Source of the DNA: JAJTHY01 sp964458795
GTDB lineage: Bacteria > Pseudomonadota > Alphaproteobacteria > Rickettsiales > Midichloriaceae
DNA length: 40,080 bases
Assembly (NCBI GenBank): GCA_964458795.1
Contig: CAYWJW010000009.1
Location: 1-40,080 of the forward strand
Direction: 5' to 3'
A program made the translations under genes and the position numbers. Of this stretch, positions 8,641 to 16,695 are shown piece after piece (the first letter of the stretch is position 1; every line of letters begins with the position of its first letter). Below the pieces are notes generated by a model. The model was not told where the DNA came from. It made no database searches and saw nothing but the letters and a program-made list of their open reading frames with translations.

Positions 8641-9734
8641 GCAAAGACGTAATAGTAGCATTTAATGCGGGATCATCTAATATTAAATGCTCGATATTTG
8701 ATAGCAATTCACTTGAATTGCTGAAACATATAAGGGCAGAAAGCATAACTGAAATTATTGAATATATAGCATCTAGGACTGATATTAATCCGATTATAGC
8801 AGGCCATCGAGTTGCTCATGCAGGCAATCTATATACTGAATCTGTAATTCTGACAGATGAAGTTTATAATAACCTAATGTCTATATCCCATCTCGCACCA
8901 CTCCACCTTCCATATAATTTAGCAATAGTTAGAAATGTAAGTGTAAGATGGCCAAACTTGAAACAAGTGGCATGCTTTGATACCACCTTCCATCTTAGTA
9001 CACCGGATATAGAAAAACACTTTCCCTTACCTCTAACTTTTTTTGAGAGCGGAGTTAAGCGTTACGGTTTTCATGGGCTATCTTATGAATATATTGCTTC
9101 GATATTACCTACCGTTCTTGGAGATAAGGCTAATGGTAAAATTATAGTAGCACACCTAGGTAATGGCTCCAGTATGTGCGCTATGCAAAATTTAGAGAGC
9201 ACAGCAATAACTATGGGATTTAGCACCTTAGATGGACTGATGATGGGAACCAGATGCGGTAGCATTGATCCAGGGGTTGTGCTTTACTGCCAAGAATATT
9301 TGAAAATGACTATACCAGAGATCACTGAGCTTTTATATCATAAATCTGGTCTCATGGGCGTTTCAAACCTTAGTAATGATATGCATAAACTAGAGGCATC
9401 TAGTGATAGCAGAGCACGACTTTCCATAGATCTGTATGTATATACTATACTCAAACACTTGGGCGCTTTAATGATGGCTCTTGGTGGGATGGATGCATTG
9501 GTTTTTACAGGTGGAATAGGGGAAAATTCAGCATTAGTCCGGCAGAAGATTTGTAGCAAATTATCTTGGCTTGATATTAAGATAGATGCGTCAAGTAATA
9601 AAAATAATTCAGTAGTAGTAAGCTCGGACCATTCCCTTATTCCAGTTTGTGTAATACCCACTGATGAGGAGTCGGTTATAGCTAAAGCTTGTAAAAATTT
9701 ATCCAAGCACTTCCATAATCCTATAAATGTGTAG
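8631..9734 (+). CDS. ackA: Acetate/propionate-family kinase
   Basis: Interconverts acyl phosphate plus ADP with the carboxylic acid plus ATP, as partner of the preceding phosphate acyltransferase. The ASKHA family motifs appear in order: FNAGSSNIKCSIF, HRVAHAG, CFDTTFH, RYGFHGLSYEY, VAHLGNGSSMCAM, GLMMGTRCGSIDPG and VFTGGIGENS. At 367 residues it is shorter than the usual 395-400, mainly through short loops; every core motif is retained. Two starts are possible: ATG 8631 with AAGAG four bases before it, or ATG 8637, which gives a four-base ATGA overlap with the upstream stop. The difference is two residues. Confidence 0.92.
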   Translation: MRMSKDVIVAFNAGSSNIKCSIFDSNSLELLKHIRAESITEIIEYIASRTDINPIIAGHRVAHAGNLYTESVILTDEVYNNLMSISHLAPLHLPYNLAIVRNVSVRWPNLKQVACFDTTFHLSTPDIEKHFPLPLTFFESGVKRYGFHGLSYEYIASILPTVLGDKANGKIIVAHLGNGSSMCAMQNLESTAITMGFSTLDGLMMGTRCGSIDPGVVLYCQEYLKMTIPEITELLYHKSGLMGVSNLSNDMHKLEASSDSRARLSIDLYVYTILKHLGALMMALGGMDALVFTGGIGENSALVRQKICSKLSWLDIKIDASSNKNNSVVVSSDHSLIPVCVIPTDEESVIAKACKNLSKHFHNPINV

Positions 9735-9774
9735 TATACTATAAACATATGGCAAGATAATTGCGGATACATAT

Positions 9775-10869
9775 ATGCCTTGGTATGACGTGTGGGACTT
9801 AGAAAAGGAGTATCCAATAGACCCAAACATAAATCTTCCTGATAAATCTGAAAGAATAGAAGTAGATAGTAATGCTCAGAGAATCCATGATTCTAAAGTT
9901 GATGCTGTGGAATTAAAAGAGGTAGGTGGCTTTACTAAAGAAGAACTTCAAAGAATGGCTGCTTTCGCAAAAATTCCTGGTGCTGGAAGGCCTATGAACA
10001 AAGATATCTATGGGTTAGATGTTGCACAACTTGAATCGGAGGGTTACACAGTCAAATATGTAGAGAACAAAGAATGGAGCACTAAGGCTGCAGTCATAAT
10101 GAAAGATGATGAAGTTACAGTAGCTTTTAGAGGCACGCAAAATGGAGAAAATATTGTTACTGATGCCAATATGATACTTTCTACATCCACCTTTATGGAA
10201 GGCAGAGTACATCAAGGGTTCTATCGAGGATTTCAGAGCCTTTGGTCAGGAATCCGCGAGGAAATAGACACTTATGCTGCAAGCCGGGGTAAGCCATCCG
10301 AAGACCTGAAGTTTGGCTTCACAGGCCACAGTATGGGTGGCGCTATAGCTAAGATTGCTGCGTGGTTTGTCTATAGAGAATGGGAAGTAAGCGCAGACAA
10401 TATAATAGTAGCAACATTTGGAGATCCTCGGGTCTTCGATACAAAGCAGGCAGAAGCATATAATGCAGCACTCGGTGCGACTACACTAAGAGTAGAACAG
10501 AAAGGCGACCCCGTCCCTAAACTTTCAACTGGTAGTTCTGGATATAAACATGTTGGAGCACAACTAGTCGTAGATAGAATTTCCGATGATACACCACACC
10601 TGCTAGAAGGTTATGCAAACGGAATAAAAGCTCTGCCTGAAAATGGGTTTGTTAAAACAGACTCGATATCTTTCTTTTATTATGCTTCCAAGTTCTTTCA
10701 ATATTTAAACGAGCTAGTAATCGGTACTATTACGCATGCGCTGAAGGATTTAAAAGCTGAAGACTACAAAGGGTTTGCTCAAAACGAGAAGGAGGCCCGA
10801 GAAGCAGCTCTTAAAAACCCCTCTCCGGAACCCACCACGCCCACACGGCGTGGTGACATATCTAGATAA
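9775..10869 (+). CDS. Class 3 lipase-like alpha/beta hydrolase
   Basis: A predicted serine hydrolase of the Lipase_3 (fungal lipase-like) family. The nucleophile elbow is GFTGHSMGGA with Ser186; Asp245 in GDPVPK and His259 in GYKHVG complete a plausible triad, and VAFRGTQ near 116-122 supplies the oxyanion strand. No N-terminal signal peptide is visible, so if it acts outside the cell it would need another secretion route. The N-terminal 60 residues are charged and unlike the family, and the C-terminus is a Pro/Thr/Arg tail. Substrate (lipid, phospholipid or other ester) is unknown. It sits 40 bases after ackA with only a weak ribosome binding site. A perfect GC-rich hairpin lies inside its last codons. 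Confidence 0.82.
   Translation: MPWYDVWDLEKEYPIDPNINLPDKSERIEVDSNAQRIHDSKVDAVELKEVGGFTKEELQRMAAFAKIPGAGRPMNKDIYGLDVAQLESEGYTVKYVENKEWSTKAAVIMKDDEVTVAFRGTQNGENIVTDANMILSTSTFMEGRVHQGFYRGFQSLWSGIREEIDTYAASRGKPSEDLKFGFTGHSMGGAIAKIAAWFVYREWEVSADNIIVATFGDPRVFDTKQAEAYNAALGATTLRVEQKGDPVPKLSTGSSGYKHVGAQLVVDRISDDTPHLLEGYANGIKALPENGFVKTDSISFFYYASKFFQYLNELVIGTITHALKDLKAEDYKGFAQNEKEAREAALKNPSPEPTTPTRRGDISR
10833..10855 (+). terminator. GC-rich perfect hairpin at the 3' end of the lipase gene
   Basis: CACCACGCC and GGCGTGGTG form a perfect nine-pair stem around the loop CACAC. Such a GC-rich stem is unusual in this AT-rich DNA. It lies inside the coding sequence, just before the stop, and is not followed by a U-run, so it is a doubtful intrinsic terminator; it may instead protect the transcript end or attenuate read-through into the next gene. 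Confidence 0.35.
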
Positions 10870-10891
10870 TAAACATTGTTTCAAAAAGTAT

Positions 10892-10921
10892 TTGTCAAAA
10901 CATTTCAAAATAGGTTAAGAT
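10892..10921 (+). promoter_or_regulatory. Sigma-70-like promoter for the symporter-kinase gene
   Basis: TTGTCA at 10892-10897 and TAAGAT at 10916-10921, separated by 18 bases, in the short gap after the lipase gene. The expected transcription start would be only a few bases before the coding region, so the leader is very short. Confidence 0.4.
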
Positions 10922-10945
10922 GCCGTGGAATAAGTGTTTTGCAAA

Positions 10946-13618
10946 ATGAATAACTTGCATATATTTGATATAGTAGTAATTGGTATGTACTTGGCTTTAT
11001 GCCTAGTAATAGGTCTTTATAAAGCCAACAAAATAAAGACTATACGAGAATATACCTTAGGTACTGGCCATATTTCCACAGCGGTTTTATCATTCACTAT
11101 CTTTGCAACATATGTTGGAGCTGAACCTACCATTGGTCTAGTTGAGAAAGTTCACTCTATGGGATTGATATTTGCAGCTGGAATTATAGCTACACCACTC
11201 TTCTGGCTTATTACAGCTAAGATATATGCTAAAAATATAGCTATTTTTAAAAAGGCCGGGTGTATATCCGCAAGCGATATAATGGGCCTATTGTATGGAA
11301 TACCTGGCAAATGGGTTACCAATATCTTTTCCATATTCTTTGCCATAGGAATAATCGGAGCACAGATAGGAGCAATTGGTTATCTATTCAACTATTTCTT
11401 AGGCACATCCCATGCCGTGGGAGTATTACTTGGGTTTGGTGTGTTGGTTATATACTCTCTTTTTGGTGGTATACGAGCTGTAGCGCTTACTGATACTTTT
11501 CAAGGGCTAATACTGCTAGTGGCCATACCAGTTGCATGCGCTATAGCGTTCCATGAAATTGGTGGGTATGACGGGTTGGTTAAAAACCTACCAGCAACGC
11601 ATCTTTCCATAGATCTAACTTACGACAATATGTTACTGCTTTCAAGTATGGTATTTTACAGCATACTTCCAGTATCAGCTGGCACTTTTATACAAAGATT
11701 TTTAATGGCCAATGATAGTGCTCAGCTTAACAATGCACTTAGAATAATTGCTTATACAACCCTACCATTCACTATGGTAATATGCTTAATTGGATTTATA
11801 ATCAAAGTTAAAGCGCCTGAAATTGATTCCAATATCGCTTTCTTCTATCTAATTGGAAATTATTTACCTATTGGTGTTACTGGTCTTCTAATAAGCGGTA
11901 TACTCGCAGCCATTATGTCTACTGCCGATTCCTGGCTGAACACTACCAGCGTTTTATGTGCACATGACATAGCCAAAGCTCTGTTTCCAAAGCTTACTGA
12001 TAGGCAAGAACTTCTGATCGCAAGAATAGCTGTGCTATTAATTTCTGGATCAGCTACAAGCATTGCTTTAACTGGCACGAGCTTAATGGCACTTTCATGG
12101 CTGGCATGCAACTTTTGGTTACCTGTGATTTTTGTCCCTCTAGTAGCCGGTTTTTTAAATTTCCAATCCAATCACAAGTCTTTTATTGCATCAACCATCT
12201 TAGGGGCTACAGGCGCACTACTTGGCAGACATATGACCGGTGAGTTTGCAACTATAAGTCTGCTCTTAGGAGTAACTGCAAGTGCCATAGGCTTATTCGG
12301 GTTTCACTACTGCCAAACATTGAGCATAAAACAAATTATTGCGCGAATCTTTTCTGGCAATGTCTATAATATAACTAACCAAGGCGCAAATACGTCTATA
12401 GTTAGTAGATCCACGCATGCAATCAGATACAACGATTATTGCTATCTTTTTGGTGCTTTAGGTATGATATACTTCCTTGGGTCATCATTCTTCATGGCAT
12501 TTACCGATATGAAGATTTTATACACTATCGTATACCTAAAGGCTGCGGCTGCAATATTGTGTTTTGGGCTTTGTTCTTATGACTCTCATTTAACTACTGC
12601 CCAACAAGAAAAATATATACCAATTTACTGGTATGCGACTTTACTTTATTGCTTCCCATTTTTATCTTCATACATCGCACTCATATATGATGGCAGCCTG
12701 CCATGGATGATCAATTTTATGTTGAGCAGTATATTGCTATATGTATTTGGAGGATGGTTTGCAGCAGTATCTTTGTCAATTGTTGGCTTTGCACTGGCAT
12801 ATCTATTATTCAAATATACTGGCTATAGCCTTGCAATGTTGACCGCTGAGCAGCCTAAGATGTTGGGATATATATATTGTGTTTTAACCGCTGCAATTGT
12901 TTTGATACTAAAGCAAAGAGATATGATAAAGGAACGTGAACTACAGTCAAGGTTGCTTTACGGCGCCGCAGTTGCACATGAAGTTATAAATCCCTTGCAA
13001 GGCTCAGCTATGATGGCTGATGTTTTAATAGATGCCTTTGGCGACAAAGAGCGTCCTGATCAAATCAGTCTAGAAGATTTTGAAGGTATTAGAGATTTGT
13101 TAAAACCCTTTAAGGAGACAAGTGCAACTGCGCTAAAGACCATAGATAGAATGTTAAATTTAGTGCGCACAGATATATCTGCTGCTGAAGATATGGGCAC
13201 CTATGATATCAATGACTGCGTAGAAAATGCCTTAAGCGTATACGGCCTTAGTAACTATGAAAGAAACAGAATTAAAGTGAATTCGGAAAAAAGTTTTAGG
13301 TTTAAGGGGAGTAAGAACTTTGTTTGTCATGTCATTAATAATTTAATCAGCAATGCCTTGAAATATGCAGGACCCGATAGCATTATTGAAATATGGTATG
13401 AAGATAGGGAGCTACATTTTAAAGATAATGGCCGCGGTATTTCACCTGATAAACTACCATATCTATTCCAACCTTTTGAAAGAAATGGTGAGACAAGCGG
13501 AACTGGTGTAGGACTTCCTTTCTGTAAGCAAATAATGGATGGTATAGGAGGTTCTATAGATTGTAGATCTGTGCCAAATAAGGGGACAGAATTTGTTCTT
13601 ACATTTATTCTCGTTTAA
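10946..13618 (+). CDS. SSS-family symporter / CqsS-like membrane region / sensor histidine kinase chimera
   Basis: An inner-membrane protein of about 890 residues in three parts. Residues about 1-450 are a sodium:solute symporter of the PutP type, with many hydrophobic helices and the IREYTLGTGHIS loop. Residues about 480-650 are six more hydrophobic segments that resemble the membrane part of CqsS/LqsS quorum-sensing kinases. The rest is a kinase: H-box GAAVAHEVINPL with His678, N-box NNLISNALKYAG, G1 DNGRGIS and G2 GTGVGLPF. No receiver domain follows. The family precedent (CbrA, CrbS) suggests solute transport or presence is coupled to phosphorelay. No cognate regulator is adjacent; the nearest is at 35658. 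The ATG at 10946 is used; a GTG at 10934 with GGA five bases before it is an alternative. Confidence 0.88.
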   Translation: MNNLHIFDIVVIGMYLALCLVIGLYKANKIKTIREYTLGTGHISTAVLSFTIFATYVGAEPTIGLVEKVHSMGLIFAAGIIATPLFWLITAKIYAKNIAIFKKAGCISASDIMGLLYGIPGKWVTNIFSIFFAIGIIGAQIGAIGYLFNYFLGTSHAVGVLLGFGVLVIYSLFGGIRAVALTDTFQGLILLVAIPVACAIAFHEIGGYDGLVKNLPATHLSIDLTYDNMLLLSSMVFYSILPVSAGTFIQRFLMANDSAQLNNALRIIAYTTLPFTMVICLIGFIIKVKAPEIDSNIAFFYLIGNYLPIGVTGLLISGILAAIMSTADSWLNTTSVLCAHDIAKALFPKLTDRQELLIARIAVLLISGSATSIALTGTSLMALSWLACNFWLPVIFVPLVAGFLNFQSNHKSFIASTILGATGALLGRHMTGEFATISLLLGVTASAIGLFGFHYCQTLSIKQIIARIFSGNVYNITNQGANTSIVSRSTHAIRYNDYCYLFGALGMIYFLGSSFFMAFTDMKILYTIVYLKAAAAILCFGLCSYDSHLTTAQQEKYIPIYWYATLLYCFPFLSSYIALIYDGSLPWMINFMLSSILLYVFGGWFAAVSLSIVGFALAYLLFKYTGYSLAMLTAEQPKMLGYIYCVLTAAIVLILKQRDMIKERELQSRLLYGAAVAHEVINPLQGSAMMADVLIDAFGDKERPDQISLEDFEGIRDLLKPFKETSATALKTIDRMLNLVRTDISAAEDMGTYDINDCVENALSVYGLSNYERNRIKVNSEKSFRFKGSKNFVCHVINNLISNALKYAGPDSIIEIWYEDRELHFKDNGRGISPDKLPYLFQPFERNGETSGTGVGLPFCKQIMDGIGGSIDCRSVPNKGTEFVLTFILV

Positions 13619-13619
13619 C

Positions 13620-13650
13620 TTCTGAACTTTTGCTGTGCCTCAGAAATTTT
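13620..13650 (+). terminator. Possible intrinsic terminator after the symporter-kinase gene
   Basis: TTCTGA at 13620-13625 pairs with TCAGAA at 13640-13645 around a 14-base loop, followed by ATTTTT. The stem is short and AT-rich, so it is weak. Confidence 0.35.
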
Positions 13651-13655
13651 TGTAT

Positions 13656-13750
13656 AATATAGCTAAAGCAGTATAAAAGGAGCATGAAAAAGATAAACGT
13701 ATACTTGTCATGCCGTACTGACTTAGCTATATTTACTGTAATTGGTATTA
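13656..13750. repeat. Small palindromic element plus end remnant of the dispersed repeat
   Basis: AATATAGCTAAAGCAGTA at 13656-13673 and TACTGACTTAGCTATATT at 13716-13733 are inverted copies matching at 16 of 18 positions, around a 42-base spacer. Immediately after comes TTTACTGTAATTGGTATTA, which matches the right end of the 6125-6287 repeat (TTTACTGGAATTGGTATTA) with one change. A third related string, GATATAGCTAAGACG, lies near 14124 on the far side of the next gene. The element sits between convergent genes and its end forms the stop codon of the 110-residue gene. Confidence 0.6.
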
Positions 13751-14080
13751 TAAATGGAATTTACAAAAAAACCGGTGAATCAGTGGTGCAAAGACCACAG
13801 CGATAACAACTAAAAATAGTATCCCACTAAACAGAGCATAGCACCCTGCAAAGATCTTGCCTGCTTGTGTCTGTAGGTTTGATTCTGGCCCCATTCCAGA
13901 TAAAATCATAGAGGCATTTAGAAAAGAGTCCGTCCATGACATACTCTCAAAATTATGATAGCCTAGCATGCCCAAAAACAGTGAGCTACTGATAATAACA
14001 AAACCAACCAATAAATTCCTAGATAAGCGCTTAAAGAAAACATCCTTTGGTAGATGATAATGCTGCGTTGTTTTAGGCAT
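13748..14080 (-). CDS. Small two-helix membrane protein, half ion-channel-like
   Basis: A 110-residue protein with two hydrophobic segments (about residues 26-43 and 80-100) separated by a loop WTDSFLNASMILSGMGPESNL. The helix-loop-helix layout recalls the pore unit of two-helix K+ channels, and the loop phrase GMGP sits where a TVGYG filter would be, but the filter sequence itself is missing. I know similar conserved hypothetical membrane proteins of this length in proteobacteria; their function is not established. The stop codon falls in the remnant of a dispersed repeat, so the extreme C-terminus may have been altered by that element. It has a weak ribosome binding site. Confidence 0.65.
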   Translation of the reverse strand: MPKTTQHYHLPKDVFFKRLSRNLLVGFVIISSSLFLGMLGYHNFESMSWTDSFLNASMILSGMGPESNLQTQAGKIFAGCYALFSGILFLVVIAVVFAPLIHRFFCKFHL

Positions 14081-14217
14081 AAATTATACTAAAATTCTTA
14101 TTTTTTATAAAAACGTTTCTACTGATATAGCTAAGACGTTACAAGGGAATTAGAACTGTTGCAAATAAGAAGTAATACCAGCACGGAAACCAAGCATTTT
14201 TAATAGAAGATTCCTAG

Positions 14218-14979
14218 TTAGCAAGTAGCTGGGAATTCTCCCTCTATATAAAAATCTTCAATTCTAAATATGTGTGATTCTTTCTGATTATCTAACAGAT
14301 GCGCACGCTTGAATTCAATTACCTCTGTTCCTATATACACGCTCCAGTGAACATCTTGCCCAACTGGCTTATTATTGCAAAAGGCTTCTGTAGAGAACAA
14401 TCCAACATTAATGCTACCCTTGTTTCTTGCAGAATAGTAAGTGAATAATTCTACCCTTGATTTGCGCATTGCAGACCCAATTGATTGCGAATGGGCATAA
14501 GAAGCCGGATGGCTGATATGGCTACGATGCACATCAAATGGTGCTACAGTGAGCAAAAGAGATCTACTAGATCTCACCTTTGACAAGAAGTGTGTGTATG
14601 GCACTTGCATTGGTTTAAATTCTGCTTCACTATGCCGCGCAAATAAAAACCTTCCATAGGCAACTTCCGTCATGGCAGTCATCAACTCTTCTGATCCGTA
14701 GAATATACTTTGTTCAATTCTGGTATGAAATCTCCCTCCTGATCTTAGCGGTGGGTAACGAAATGGTGTATAGAGCAAGTAGTGTAGCTCTCCGCGAGAG
14801 TTACTGGTTACTACCTGCGGTTTGGACTGATCAAGCACTTCTTCAAGGATTCGCTGTTCTTCATCACTATCAACCAGCTTTCGTGTTGCAATAAAATACT
14901 GTCCTTCTACGATTCTATAGATTTCATTTTCATAGACTTGGAAATATTCGGCTAAATTAAGTGATAGAAGTTCTTCCAT
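14218..14979 (-). CDS. RES-domain toxin of a type II toxin-antitoxin system
   Basis: Predicted to degrade NAD+ (ADP-ribosyl-transferase-like fold), by analogy with characterised RES toxins such as MbcT. The RES core is at residues about 72-200: RYPPLRSGGRFHTR with Arg83, then SIFYGS with Tyr94, then TAMTEVAYGR with Glu105, and NVGLFS with Ser196 late in the domain. At 253 residues it is at the long end for the family, with a non-conserved N-terminal 60 residues. It follows the Xre/MbcA-like antitoxin with the TAA stop and ATG start sharing a base (TAATG), so translation is coupled. The order, antitoxin first, is the usual one. Confidence 0.88.
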   Translation of the reverse strand: MEELLSLNLAEYFQVYENEIYRIVEGQYFIATRKLVDSDEEQRILEEVLDQSKPQVVTSNSRGELHYLLYTPFRYPPLRSGGRFHTRIEQSIFYGSEELMTAMTEVAYGRFLFARHSEAEFKPMQVPYTHFLSKVRSSRSLLLTVAPFDVHRSHISHPASYAHSQSIGSAMRKSRVELFTYYSARNKGSINVGLFSTEAFCNNKPVGQDVHWSVYIGTEVIEFKRAHLLDNQKESHIFRIEDFYIEGEFPATC

Positions 14980-15353
14980 TATTGACCACGCATGAAGTCA
15001 ATATATTGTACAATACTTGTTAAGCCTTCAACATTACGCATCAAATCCAGTGGCACTCCACCCAAAGCCACATTATTCGCTTTCAGCCATCGACACTCAT
15101 TTTCTACATTCCCTCCCATGTAGGCATCAAGCCCTCTAAAGATACGTAAAAATATGACTGCTAACTGCCATTGTTTGCTGTAATGATCTAAAAAATACTG
15201 ACCATTTTTTAGACGTGATATAGTCGCTTCACTAAGTCCAATAACCTCACCTAGCTGTTTATTATTTATCCCCCAATAAACGGCGGCATTCTTTAGCGCT
15301 TTGGTAATAACCACATCCTCTTGATACGCAGCTCCTTGGATAACCCTAGACAT
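14979..15353 (-). CDS. Xre/MbcA/ParS-type antitoxin partner of the RES toxin
   Basis: A DNA-binding antitoxin of 124 residues expected to bind and neutralise the RES protein and repress its own promoter. The helix-turn-helix is at about residues 30-50 (NNKQLGEVIGLSEATISRLKNG), and the C-terminal half has the toxin-binding domain pattern, including LAVIFLRIFRGLDAYMGG, a Trp-Leu segment and a closing GLTSIVQYIDFMRG. The second ATG (15353) is chosen because GTAGGAG ends six bases before it; the first ATG at 15359 directly abuts that ribosome binding site. Confidence 0.88.
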   Translation of the reverse strand: MSRVIQGAAYQEDVVITKALKNAAVYWGINNKQLGEVIGLSEATISRLKNGQYFLDHYSKQWQLAVIFLRIFRGLDAYMGGNVENECRWLKANNVALGGVPLDLMRNVEGLTSIVQYIDFMRGQ

Positions 15354-15374
15354 AACCATCTCCTACATTCTATA

Positions 15375-15406
15375 GAAAGGATAACATATTTTTCTTTCCG
15401 ATGCAA
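15375..15406 (-). promoter_or_regulatory. Candidate promoter and operator of the toxin-antitoxin operon
   Basis: On the minus strand TTGCAT (15406-15401) and TATCCT (15383-15378) are 17 bases apart, just upstream of the antitoxin start. The pair GAAAG/CTTTC (15375-15379 and 15394-15398) brackets the spacer and -10 and could be an autorepression site. Neither box is close to consensus, so this is tentative. Confidence 0.35.
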
Positions 15407-15426
15407 GACCAGTGTTTCTGAAATAG

Positions 15427-16458
15427 TTAGCGGCTATGCCTTGCGATCTCTAAATCTTCCAGCCTTCCAATATCGTGCCATGCTTCATAGATGGAAAAGA
15501 TCCCAACCTTATTGTCTTTTCTTAATATGCTGATTAAATCTGGCATATCAAGATACTGATTATGTGGAATATATTTGAGCGCATCTACGCTGAGTGCATA
15601 TATTCCTGTACTTACAAGGTCTCTGTAGATAGGTTTCTCGACAATATCAGTTATGAAATTATCACTACTAATTGCAATCACACCGAATGGCACTTGATGC
15701 TGATATTCCCTTACGCATACTGTCAGTATATTATCCGAGTTTTCATGATAGTGCTTTAATGCAAAGAAATTGGCACTTGTAACTAAATCCGCATTCAAAA
15801 CTATAAATGACTTATCTACCCATTTTGGCAACAAAGATAGAGAGCCTGCAGTTCCAAGTGGCTCTTCTTCCTGGACATATTCAATACTTACACCGAACTC
15901 AGAACCATCTTTGAAGTAATCTTTTATTACTTCTTTCATATAGTTCACCGTCACAATAATTTTCTTAAAACCTTGGTTTGCAAGCTGCTTGATTAGATGC
16001 TCAAGTATTGGCTTGCCTCCAACTTCAACCATGGGTTTTGGCATGTTCTCCGTAAGAGGGCGCAACCTTTGCCCTTTCCCACCAGCCATAATTACCGCTA
16101 TGCCTGAGTCTTGCTCTGCTTTAAGTAAGTCAGTAAGTGAAATGATATCGCTTAGTCTACCATCTTTACTTGCAACTATTACTTGTCCATATATATTGTG
16201 CTTCAAAGCATCAATATACGGCTCCATATCTTCACCAACGATCGCGATTGTTGGATGCTGGTTCATCACCTTAGATATGGCTTCACTTAGGGCAACACCC
16301 GCGATAAGCCCCCTCCTCACGTCACCATCAGTAACAGACCCCACAATCTTCCGATTTTCATCTACTACTATTGCTATCTTATGAAGAGAATTCTCAATAA
16401 TATTTAAAGCTTCTTTGATGGATTGATGCGCTTTAATTTCAAAGTGACTGGTACTCAT
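15427..16458 (-). CDS. CBS-domain nucleotidyltransferase (NDP-sugar pyrophosphorylase, PtmE/HddC-like)
   Basis: Makes an NDP-sugar from a sugar 1-phosphate and an NTP in the cytosol. Residues 1-115 are a pair of CBS domains (VVDENRKIVGSVTDGDVRR and the related second half), which usually bind adenine nucleotides and regulate activity. Residues about 122-343 are the transferase, with the pyrophosphorylase motif VIMAGGKGQRLRPLTENMPKP, then FIVLNADL and WHDIGRLEDLEIA. The same domain order is found in guanylyltransferases of legionaminate and heptose pathways, but no such pathway genes are adjacent, so the sugar is unknown. The only other surface-sugar gene here is ugd, 15 kb away. Confidence 0.85.
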   Translation of the reverse strand: MSTSHFEIKAHQSIKEALNIIENSLHKIAIVVDENRKIVGSVTDGDVRRGLIAGVALSEAISKVMNQHPTIAIVGEDMEPYIDALKHNIYGQVIVASKDGRLSDIISLTDLLKAEQDSGIAVIMAGGKGQRLRPLTENMPKPMVEVGGKPILEHLIKQLANQGFKKIIVTVNYMKEVIKDYFKDGSEFGVSIEYVQEEEPLGTAGSLSLLPKWVDKSFIVLNADLVTSANFFALKHYHENSDNILTVCVREYQHQVPFGVIAISSDNFITDIVEKPIYRDLVSTGIYALSVDALKYIPHNQYLDMPDLISILRKDNKVGIFSIYEAWHDIGRLEDLEIARHSR

Positions 16459-16610
16459 AACGTCTGTATCCTAATGCAAAGAAATTCTAACACTATGAGA
16501 TACTCAAGTCAATTTCTACTGGAAACAAGTTCAGTATGACTTTTGCTTTGAGGTTTATCCACACTTCTTCTATCTTACATTTATAAGTATACTTAACTCG
16601 TTACGGTCAA

Positions 16611-16620
16611 TGGAAGTCCC
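16611..16620 (+). repeat. GGAAGTCCC-type intergenic motif, copy 2
   Basis: CAATGGAAGTCCCAAAGCA followed by AAATATTT. It lies 75 bases before the cupin gene and points towards it. See the copies at 6336, 29788 and 38617. Confidence 0.45.
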
Positions 16621-16695
16621 AAAGCAAAATATTTACAAATATCTTCATATGAGTATTTAATAGAGCAGTAAGTCATTAAATTATGCGGGTTCTCC

